Shown here piece after piece: positions 8,301 to 13,118 of a stretch of DNA of 14,372 bases (within the stretch, counting starts at the first letter, position 1; every line of letters starts with the position of its first letter). Position numbers and translations under genes: made by a program. The stretch lies in contig JAKMFF010000352.1 in the NCBI GenBank assembly GCA_022425585.1, forward strand, positions 1-14,372, in the 5' to 3' direction. This stretch comes from Candidatus Poseidoniaceae archaeon (GTDB lineage: Archaea; Thermoplasmatota; Poseidoniia; Poseidoniales; Poseidoniaceae). The notes under the pieces were generated by a model. That model ran no database searches and had not been told where the DNA came from. It saw nothing but the letters and a program-made list of their open reading frames with translations.

Positions 8301-8465
8301 TGCCAAATCACTCCATGCCTCTTGTGTCCAAATTCCCTCATCAAGAATTAAAACCATTTCTAAACCTTCTAAATCTGACTCATAAATGATGGTCTCGGCG
8401 GGACTAGAGATGGCGCTAGCAAGCGGCAGCAACAGCATCATAATGGCTATCATTAATCCCCGCAT
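5355..8465 (-). CDS. secreted, membrane-anchored subtilisin-like serine protease (S8) with TSP3 repeats
   Basis: A 1036-residue surface protease. A signal peptide (MRGLMIAIMMLLLPLASAIS) precedes a region of about 180 residues that may be a propeptide. The S8 catalytic domain carries Asp215 (VADSGIDLDH), His274 (HGTHVTG), the oxyanion-hole Asn376 (APGNTG) and Ser452 (GTSMATP). A beta-rich segment of about 250 residues follows, perhaps a P-domain-like jelly roll. Calcium-binding thrombospondin type 3 repeats come next (about 747-828), then another beta domain and a single membrane helix (about 988-1003) with a short charged cytosolic tail. The mature enzyme should thus face outwards, anchored at its C-terminus, and digest environmental protein or process surface proteins. 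The frame extends upstream to 8663, but that would run through the divergent L18Ae gene. The ATG at 8465 begins the signal peptide and follows a TATA-like box by about 22 bases. Confidence 0.93.
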   Translation of the reverse strand: MRGLMIAIMMLLLPLASAISSPAETIIYESDLEGLEMVLILDEGIWTQEAWSDLANHGLSPLRALSERAVLVWSEGFVFDERGFEIQVADNADWRGAIDSLEVPGSLVKIVLEPRLPISAYKQITASFASLGIDVGGMLPLSYSTTPFDFTMTLPSQMSAETILLIPGILWIEPVLDADARNIIAAGYMGSNQASSHPHWEFGLNGDGVILGVADSGIDLDHACFRNATAPGSVGTEFNGQDAVVSPGPTHRKILLYNSSIDDGDTPGHMDYRHGTHVTGSLACHDIYSDVEGVKPTNASTMSYDAKIIFQDIVSSEGWSPPENVTDLLMENSINGGIIHSNSWGDDTTSYTARSADFDLWALEVPWSLAFIAPGNTGAQLLEPANARNVVAVGASTKSASPTLWPSSSIGPTEAETFGIFAVAPGVSINSAKADGIDDSLNNDMRVSSGTSMATPIAASFAGVLQQMVEQGWIMGSNEPLNVENMSNISPNWSSITEGDIGLGHGFTPSGSLIRSLLAIATVDVAEEEDYFTRNNYSGWGALSLTGLIDFQQLENSLGQDNLTPTENLWIHDSFRSDINISDWIYNRLDGSSSQNIGDNPWNGLGAEGPFLQTGDVWQKRLVPEGNEDLEIIMSFPAKPEPFLVDNLQLVVKMSNGYSAVGGIYDYDGYSSLVTSEELDVGELINSNETSIGVKISQFDLVGVEWVELSVHANYIAPGNSPGTVGVDGNRLGFAVAVKGVARDSINWEDADGDGIANAEDLCPNEHPQQFDVNLDGCSDDTDEDGIEDQYDLCPEINPGIYDNNLDGCTDDSDNDGIGDDVDLCVTAPVDNSFPVNSTGCRPLDNLILISNLNINGLTANIWDGLLNVSWVIADSDFDPYITGSRIMINQTGSQSYFPILSCLAQDVALIDGVHSCSWRAPDDLPIFNINGMNMHVQIFAQSLNASPNANTDIQYVDSEIYFSANNWIVDEGLIDEDEAGAANPMRAMGWGLITILGVALIAKRLWDSMKDEVEDAEGLQGVREPFVGNDEKQNV
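5981..6225 (-). repeat. tandem thrombospondin type 3 (calcium-binding) repeats in the protease
   Basis: Three successive units each carry an aspartate-rich loop (DADGDGI, DTDEDGI, DSDNDGI) followed by a D-L-C motif (DLCP, DLCP, DLCV) and a paired cysteine (GCSD, GCTD, GCRP). This is the TSP3/DxDxDG pattern that binds calcium and stiffens a stalk between domains. The units have diverged at DNA level, so they are protein repeats rather than recent duplications. Confidence 0.85.
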
Positions 8466-8483
8466 GAGTTGGGACAAAACCTC

Positions 8484-8490
8484 AATATTA
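8484..8490 (-). promoter_or_regulatory. candidate TATA box for the protease gene
   Basis: TAATATT on the minus strand lies about 22 bases before the ATG at 8465, slightly short of ideal spacing but suggestive of a nearly leaderless transcript. It lies within the interval shared with the divergent L18Ae promoter. Confidence 0.35.
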
Positions 8491-8534
8491 GTCAATCCCT
8501 CGCACCAAATCATCACTTTTACCGCGACGGGAAG

Positions 8535-8540
8535 TTTAAA
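8535..8540 (+). promoter_or_regulatory. candidate TATA box for the L18Ae-pfdA-ftsY unit
   Basis: TTTAAA is centred about 27 bases before the ATG at 8565, the spacing expected for a leaderless archaeal transcript. No Shine-Dalgarno-like sequence precedes this ATG, which supports leaderless initiation. Confidence 0.45.
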
Positions 8541-8564
8541 CCAGCCGTGCAAGTCGCCGACTCG

Positions 8565-8837
8565 ATGAAGGCATATCGAGTATCCGGAATAGCACCATTC
8601 GGTAGCGTACGTAACAAGTTTAGTCTTGACCTTCCAGCCGACAGTAAAGCAGATGCAGAGCACATTCCTTACTCGATAATCGGCTCAAGGCACAAGGCTA
8701 AGAGGCGAACTATCAACATCGAATCTGTCGAAGAGATAGACCCGAGAATTTCTACAGAACCAAAAATTCAACACGCGTTTAGAGAGCAAATCGCAGCTGC
8801 AGGCGGCGCAATTGCCCCTACTAGCGAAGAAGAGTAA
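8565..8837 (+). CDS. rpl18a: ribosomal protein L18Ae (LX / L20a)
   Basis: A small protein of the large ribosomal subunit found in archaea and eukaryotes. The opening MKAYRVSGI, the conserved YSIIGSRHKAKRRTINI (residues 36-52) and the IESVEEI that follows are the family's signature. At 90 residues it is slightly longer than many archaeal LX proteins because of a C-terminal tail ending TSEEE. The frame is open upstream, but the ATG at 8565 matches the family start and sits at leaderless distance from a TATA-like box. It heads the classic archaeal order L18Ae, prefoldin alpha, FtsY. The L39e, L31e and eIF6 genes that often precede it are absent here; a divergent protease gene lies upstream instead. 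Confidence 0.92.
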   Translation: MKAYRVSGIAPFGSVRNKFSLDLPADSKADAEHIPYSIIGSRHKAKRRTINIESVEEIDPRISTEPKIQHAFREQIAAAGGAIAPTSEEE

Positions 8838-8881
8838 TCGACGCCTTTTTCTAATCCTACTCCAGTTGAGAGTTGTATACA

Positions 8882-9436
8882 ATGGTCGATCGCACAGAAC
8901 TTCAAAACAAGGCTCGCCTAGTGGAAAGCCACCGACAACACCTCGAAGAATTGCAACGACGCATGGACCAGATAGTCGGCGTCATTAATGAACATCAGGT
9001 CACCGAAGAAGTTCTAGCCCGGTTAATTTCCATGGCTGAAAGTGGCGCATCGAAAGCCCACGTATCCATAGGTGCTGGAGTGACATTAAATTACCAACAT
9101 AATGCTACATCAGCAGGAACCGCAATGGTTGATCTTGGTAGTGGGGTTTTTGGTGAGAGAAACTGGCAAGAGGTAATAGATATACTTGCAAAACGCCGTT
9201 CTGAGTTCAATGATTTGCAAGAAACACTACTCAAGCAAGCCACCTCAATAGAAGAAAAACTTGGTCAGTTAGCCAAGGAATTTAACGAAGCCGCCGAAAA
9301 ACTTCAAGCGCCTGAAAACCAATCCCTTTCCCAAAAAACTCCCGAATCACAATCCTCTGACGAGACGAACAAACCAGCACCCAAGCAGCGCCGTAGAGGT
9401 AGTATGTTTGGTAGTGAATTAACGCTGGATGATTGA
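8882..9436 (+). CDS. pfdA: prefoldin alpha subunit
   Basis: A subunit of the hexameric prefoldin chaperone (two alpha, four beta), which binds unfolded chains in the cytosol and hands them to the thermosome. Two helices that would form the coiled-coil tentacle (residues about 4-50 and 95-145) flank the beta-hairpin region with HVSIGAGVTLNY (58-69) and MVDLGSGVFGE (79-89), which is diagnostic of the alpha type. A polar tail rich in Ser, Gln and Pro and ending RRRGSMFGSELTLDD extends about 40 residues beyond the fold, longer than usual. The ATG at 8882 is preferred to a TTG at 8873. It follows L18Ae by 44 bases and precedes ftsY by 9, so it is very probably cotranscribed. Confidence 0.92.
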   Translation: MVDRTELQNKARLVESHRQHLEELQRRMDQIVGVINEHQVTEEVLARLISMAESGASKAHVSIGAGVTLNYQHNATSAGTAMVDLGSGVFGERNWQEVIDILAKRRSEFNDLQETLLKQATSIEEKLGQLAKEFNEAAEKLQAPENQSLSQKTPESQSSDETNKPAPKQRRRGSMFGSELTLDD

Positions 9437-9445
9437 GTTGATTTA

Positions 9446-10873
9446 ATGGGCTTATTCGACAGATTCAAGAAACGATTGTCCGAGGTAGTCGATGATGTCG
9501 ATACCGATGCCATTTCCGCAGAAGGAGACTCCAACGAGGCTCTAGGTGTATTGGAACAAATTAAACCAACAACTAACCTTGAGCAACCGGCTCCAACCGA
9601 GGAAACAGAGGCTTTAGACCCGATAACCGATGAGGACGATTGGGAAATCTTAGACGATGAAAGCGATGCTAATTCTATCAAGGGCCAGGATGACGATTGG
9701 GAAGACTTCGATGACGATGAAGAGTTTATCCCGCGCCAACTTACCAGGAAAGAAAAGAAACGTCAACAAAAAGAACAAAAACGCATCGAGAAGACAAAAA
9801 AGGCTTACGAGAAGTCTATGAAAAAGCGAGGGGCTTCTGAAGTTGCTCGTCCAAAAGGTTCGAAAGTTGATTTGTCTATGATGCGAACTACTACTGGAAG
9901 AAAGCTGGTTGAAGTCGCTCAAGCCCCAAAAGGCTCGACTAAGTCGGCCGAAATAGCAACACAAGCCGGCTCAACAATCAAAGTTGATCTTGGTGGCGGA
10001 GTTGTAGAACAAGGCGGCCGAGTAATCAAACCAAGTACTGCCTTAGATAATATGCTAGAAGAATTAGAATGGGTCTTACTAGAATCAGATATTTCTAGCG
10101 ATGCAGTAACAGCAGTAATCAATGCATTAAAGGCCAATTTAATTGGTTCTAGGCTTAGGAAGGGTGCAGATTTATCCAAAGTCGTAGAAGCGGCCTTGAA
10201 GCGTTCTTTGAAAGGGCTCCTTGCAGCAGGCTATTGGGATTTTGATGCTTCAGTTCGTTCTTTTATTGAGTCTGGCGACACCCCGGTAGTGATTATGTTG
10301 GTTGGGGTGAACGGTACAGGAAAAACCACTACTGCAGCAAAAATAGCTAAACGCTTACAAAATAACAATCTTACAGTTATTGCGGCTGCAGGCGATACCT
10401 TCAGAGCCGGGGCAATCCAGCAATTAGAGGCGCATTGTGAGAACTTAGGAATTAGATGTGTATCCACTCAACGTGGGGGCGATACCGCAGCAGTGGCTAG
10501 AGATGCTATCGAATCTGCCGAGGCGCGTGGAATTGATGTAGTGCTGGTTGATACAGCAGGGCGAATGCAGAATAAAACCAATCTGATGAACGAATTGAAC
10601 AAAGTCCGTCGTGTCGCAAACCCACATTTGACGTTATTTGTCGGTGATTCTCTTGCCGGCAATGATGCAGTAGACCAAGCAAGAATGTTCCAAGAGATTA
10701 TGAAATTCGATGGAGCTGTGCTAACTAAATTAGATACTGATGCTAAAGGTGGTGCCGGTTTATCAATTGCTTTTGCCACAGGAAGACCAATAGTTTTCGC
10801 CGGTACAGGGCAAGGGTATGATGACTTGATGCAGTTTGATCCAGACTGGTTACTAAACCAATTATTTGAATGA
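9446..10873 (+). CDS. ftsY: signal recognition particle receptor FtsY
   Basis: The SRP-GTPase receptor that docks ribosome-SRP complexes at the membrane for cotranslational insertion. The NG domain occupies about residues 195-475. It carries G1 GVNGTGKTTT (287-296), DTFRAGA (317-323), DTAGR (369-373), TKLDTDAKGG (427-436) and the closing GTGQGYDDL. Ahead of it is a long A-domain-like extension: an acidic segment (about 46-95) followed by a very basic one (about 96-128, rich in KEKKR and KK). That is longer than the short N-termini of many archaeal FtsY proteins and recalls the bacterial acidic domain; the basic patch could help bind anionic lipids. The ATG is 9 bases after pfdA, and the stop overlaps an ATG of the next frame (ATGA), suggesting coupling. 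Confidence 0.95.
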   Translation: MGLFDRFKKRLSEVVDDVDTDAISAEGDSNEALGVLEQIKPTTNLEQPAPTEETEALDPITDEDDWEILDDESDANSIKGQDDDWEDFDDDEEFIPRQLTRKEKKRQQKEQKRIEKTKKAYEKSMKKRGASEVARPKGSKVDLSMMRTTTGRKLVEVAQAPKGSTKSAEIATQAGSTIKVDLGGGVVEQGGRVIKPSTALDNMLEELEWVLLESDISSDAVTAVINALKANLIGSRLRKGADLSKVVEAALKRSLKGLLAAGYWDFDASVRSFIESGDTPVVIMLVGVNGTGKTTTAAKIAKRLQNNNLTVIAAAGDTFRAGAIQQLEAHCENLGIRCVSTQRGGDTAAVARDAIESAEARGIDVVLVDTAGRMQNKTNLMNELNKVRRVANPHLTLFVGDSLAGNDAVDQARMFQEIMKFDGAVLTKLDTDAKGGAGLSIAFATGRPIVFAGTGQGYDDLMQFDPDWLLNQLFE

Positions 10874-10878
10874 TTATA

Positions 10879-10883
10879 GAGGG
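10879..10883 (+). promoter_or_regulatory. ribosome binding site of the DUF1844 gene
   Basis: GAGGG lies seven bases before the ATG at 10891 and supports that start over the ATG at 10870 that overlaps the ftsY stop. Confidence 0.5.
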
Positions 10884-10890
10884 CGTTATT

Positions 10891-11265
10891 ATGTCAGAAG
10901 TATTTTCCGATGAAGACACAACAAGACTGTTTCAATTAGTGCATATGTTTCAACGCAGTGCTTTGTTACACATGGGATATATCCCAGATCAAAACGGCAA
11001 CAAATATTACGATCTTGCTGAAGCCAAAGAAGCAATAGATTTGCTAACCATGTTGCAGAATAAAACCAAAGGCAATTTAATCGACCGAGAAACACGATTG
11101 CTACGCAGTGTCATCAGCGAGTTACAATTACAATTTACCCGAGCACCGACATTACACCGCCAAGCCAAGGACGAAGAAGGGCAGTCTGCCACAATTCGTG
11201 AAACATTTGCTAACCCCCAAGCAGGCCCGGTTGAGGAATTATCTTCGGATAATGAAGAAGAATGA
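10891..11265 (+). CDS. DUF1844 family protein
   Basis: A small protein of 124 residues, function unknown. The region from residues 10 to 75 follows the DUF1844 pattern: a helix with ALLHMGYIPD, then YYDLAEAKEAIDLLTMLQNK and a TKGNL turn before a final helix (RLLRSVISELQLQF). The rest is a polar acidic tail ending SSDNEEE. It has no signal peptide or membrane helix. A GAGGG site supports the ATG at 10891, while an upstream in-frame ATG at 10870 overlaps the ftsY stop. Either way it is the fourth gene of the L18Ae-pfdA-ftsY unit. That position hints at a link with translation or membrane targeting, which is inference. Confidence 0.8.
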   Translation: MSEVFSDEDTTRLFQLVHMFQRSALLHMGYIPDQNGNKYYDLAEAKEAIDLLTMLQNKTKGNLIDRETRLLRSVISELQLQFTRAPTLHRQAKDEEGQSATIRETFANPQAGPVEELSSDNEEE

Positions 11266-11320
11266 CGCCAATCTTCCGGTTGTTTGATGAGTTAGTTCAT
11301 GTTCGCTGGGATAGATTGAC

Positions 11321-12001
11321 ATGGCTTATGTCTCCAATACTCATGACGAAGCGGCTCCAACAGTCCTTATTGTAGAGTCAAACGTAATGTCTGTTCAGCG
11401 GCTTACTACTATCTTCAAAATCAAGGATTTTAATATCGAGATATGTGAAGATGGCGATAAAGCAGTTGACGAATACATTCGCTTGGACCCAGAGCTAGTG
11501 GTCATCTCACTAGATATCCCATCTCTTGATGGTCACCTGGCTGCACTTGAAATGAGAGAACACGGAGGTGAGGCAAGAATCATGTTTGTTGCGCCAAGAC
11601 GCCTAGCAAAATTAGCAGCCGATGCACAATTTTCCGCAGGAGCAGTAGCATGGTTGCAAAAACCAATCACGTCGACAGTTCTTGACGAGCAATGGGATAC
11701 CATACTTGGCCCGATACCAGAAGCACCAGGTCTAGAGGACTTGGATGAATTATATCCAATTGATCGAATAAAACCCGAACAAGATGACGGCCCAATTCCC
11801 CTGCCAGCACTCCCCGGTATGCCCCTCCCAGAACTACCTGCGCCCGAGGCAATAATTTCTCTTCCACCCCTTGAGGCCGAGCCCAGCATCTTAATTGCTC
11901 AACCAGTCAAGAAGCCTAGTGCAATGAAATATATTGTGCTATTTTTGTTGCTAATCGCTGGCGGTGCAGGCTATTATGCCTATTCAAACAATTTGATTTG
12001 A
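11321..12001 (+). CDS. tail-anchored degenerate receiver (pseudo-REC) domain protein
   Basis: The N-terminal part (residues 14-128) is a CheY-like receiver fold: VLIVES (15-20), VVISLDIPSLDG (60-71) and WLQKPI (111-116). The phosphorylation site is altered. The usual Asp four residues before the conserved Pro is Ser63, the second acidic-pocket residue is Ser20 (Glu19 remains), and the switch Thr/Ser is Val90. Only Lys114 is intact, so normal phosphotransfer is unlikely. Next comes a Pro/Leu/Glu-rich linker (about 130-195), then a hydrophobic helix (203-220) with two lysines before it and six residues after it. This is a tail anchor that would leave the receiver in the cytosol. There is no DNA-binding or enzymatic output domain. 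It follows DUF1844 by 55 bases; cotranscription is possible. Its last 18 bases overlap the convergent small membrane gene. Confidence 0.85.
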   Translation: MAYVSNTHDEAAPTVLIVESNVMSVQRLTTIFKIKDFNIEICEDGDKAVDEYIRLDPELVVISLDIPSLDGHLAALEMREHGGEARIMFVAPRRLAKLAADAQFSAGAVAWLQKPITSTVLDEQWDTILGPIPEAPGLEDLDELYPIDRIKPEQDDGPIPLPALPGMPLPELPAPEAIISLPPLEAEPSILIAQPVKKPSAMKYIVLFLLLIAGGAGYYAYSNNLI

Positions 12002-12232
12002 GTGATTCGGAACGGCAACTAACGTAGCATTTTCTGTAACAGTTGTGCCCATTGGTGCGGATACTACTTGCGTAACCTTGACACTAGAATCAGTTAGTAG
12101 ACCGTCATCACAATTTTCAAGCCGCTCATTGAGCAATCGACCTTTATTCCATGAATTGTACAATAACCAAGCAGGTAGCGATAAACAAACTAAGGCAATG
12201 AACCAAAGAAACACTGTTAACAAAACATTCAC
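11984..12232 (-). CDS. small single-pass membrane protein, unknown function
   Basis: The family is not recognised. The product of 82 residues has one strongly hydrophobic helix at its N-terminus (about residues 3-26) followed by a polar stretch of about 55 residues with a single cysteine (41). It could be an uncleaved signal anchor or a secreted peptide precursor. The start is taken as a GTG whose last two bases belong to the pyrF stop (GTGA overlap, with AGAAAG just upstream), a standard arrangement for translational coupling. An ATG at 12253, inside pyrF, would add seven residues. The frame's 3' end overlaps the convergent receiver gene by 18 bases. Uninterrupted reading frame and coupling argue that it is real, but no homologue is known to me. 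Confidence 0.6.
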   Translation of the reverse strand: MNVLLTVFLWFIALVCLSLPAWLLYNSWNKGRLLNERLENCDDGLLTDSSVKVTQVVSAPMGTTVTENATLVAVPNHSNQIV

Positions 12233-13023
12233 CTTTCTAGTAATGCTTTCCATGAAGCCTCAGCGTACTGTTTAGCCATAGCAGCAGGATTGTCAGCCCG
12301 ATGTATTCCAGATCCAACAATGATACAATCAGAACCAGCGAGCACAGCTTCACGAGGGTCGCCATAGCGTTGCCCCAATTCACCATCACCAGTTGCTAGG
12401 TTCACTCCAGGTGTCCAAATCATCTTACTATCTCCAACTTTGTTTCTTAACTCTACCAGTTCTTCAGGTCTCGAGCCATTGCCAATGAAGCCTAAAACTC
12501 CAGCGCCAACCACTCCTTTGGCCACCACAGAATTACAATAATCAACACTTAGTAAATTACCTCGACTAGACATTTGCGCAAGTAACAAAACCCCACCTTG
12601 GCGACCAACATCTTGCCAGGCAGCCTGCAGGCCATCGACAATATCCGGGCCAGAAATAAGGTGGGCTGTTACGATGTCTGACCAAGAACGGATGTCGTAT
12701 ATTCCGGCCATTTGTGATTGGCTAATTTTACCAATATCGGCAAATTTACGATCTTCAAAAATCAATAAATTGTACTGTTCAGCAGTTGCACAGAATTTAG
12801 ACCACTCTTCTGCAGACCAATCATCTATCAAGTCAACATGCGTTTTGAGAGCGGCAATATGTGGCCCCACTTGCTCGAGCAGTTCAAACAGGCCAGACAT
12901 GCTGTTTCTATCTGCTGCCAGACAAACCAAACTTTTTTTCTCACAGGCAACAGTCATGTATCGTTTAGCCATGGCAAGAGTGCTTTCATGCCAACGATTA
13001 CCCCACACATCTTCCGGTTGCAT
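12229..13023 (-). CDS. pyrF: orotidine 5'-phosphate decarboxylase, eukaryote (URA3) type
   Basis: Decarboxylates OMP to UMP, the last step of de novo pyrimidine synthesis, in the cytosol. The TIM-barrel motifs match the yeast/human branch: AADRN (residues 36-40, Asp38), LKTHVDLIDDW (59-69, Lys60), the catalytic FEDRKFADIG (89-98, Asp91-Lys93-Asp96, the same numbers as in Ura3 as I recall it), LAQMSSRG (148-155), WTPGVNL (203-209) and LGQRY (216-220). Archaeal enzymes are usually the shorter PyrF with a DxKxxD motif, so this form is notable. In the phosphate loop the expected GRG is GSG (236-238), losing the Arg that grips the phosphate; Arg242 is nearby. The ATG at 13023 follows GGATGGT; an upstream TTG at 13035 is the alternative. 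The small membrane protein gene is coupled downstream. Confidence 0.93.
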   Translation of the reverse strand: MQPEDVWGNRWHESTLAMAKRYMTVACEKKSLVCLAADRNSMSGLFELLEQVGPHIAALKTHVDLIDDWSAEEWSKFCATAEQYNLLIFEDRKFADIGKISQSQMAGIYDIRSWSDIVTAHLISGPDIVDGLQAAWQDVGRQGGVLLLAQMSSRGNLLSVDYCNSVVAKGVVGAGVLGFIGNGSRPEELVELRNKVGDSKMIWTPGVNLATGDGELGQRYGDPREAVLAGSDCIIVGSGIHRADNPAAMAKQYAEASWKALLER

Positions 13024-13065
13024 GTTACCATCCAAGCAGTGATATAACTCATAACTTGCGGATAA

Positions 13066-13079
13066 TTGAATTAAATTAT
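13066..13079. promoter_or_regulatory. shared AT-rich promoter core between pyrF and the S15 hydrolase
   Basis: The 95-base divergent gap contains TTGAATTAAATTAT, which is nearly palindromic and reads as a TATA-like box on both strands. It sits about 50 bases before each start codon, so both transcripts would carry leaders of about 20-25 bases. Confidence 0.4.
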
Positions 13080-13118
13080 CATCATCAAGTTATTGAGAGG
13101 GAACCATAACCGATAACC

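Noticed and set aside
8469..8564. Longer start for the L18Ae gene
   Set aside because: The family begins at MKAYRVSG. The extra codons overlap the divergent promoter region and match nothing conserved.
8466..8663. N-terminal extension of the protease frame up to 8663
   Set aside because: It would run antisense through the start of the L18Ae gene and put about 66 unconserved residues before a clear signal peptide at 8465.
11321..12001. Classical response regulator of a two-component system
   Set aside because: There is no output domain, no neighbouring histidine kinase, and the phosphoacceptor position is Ser.
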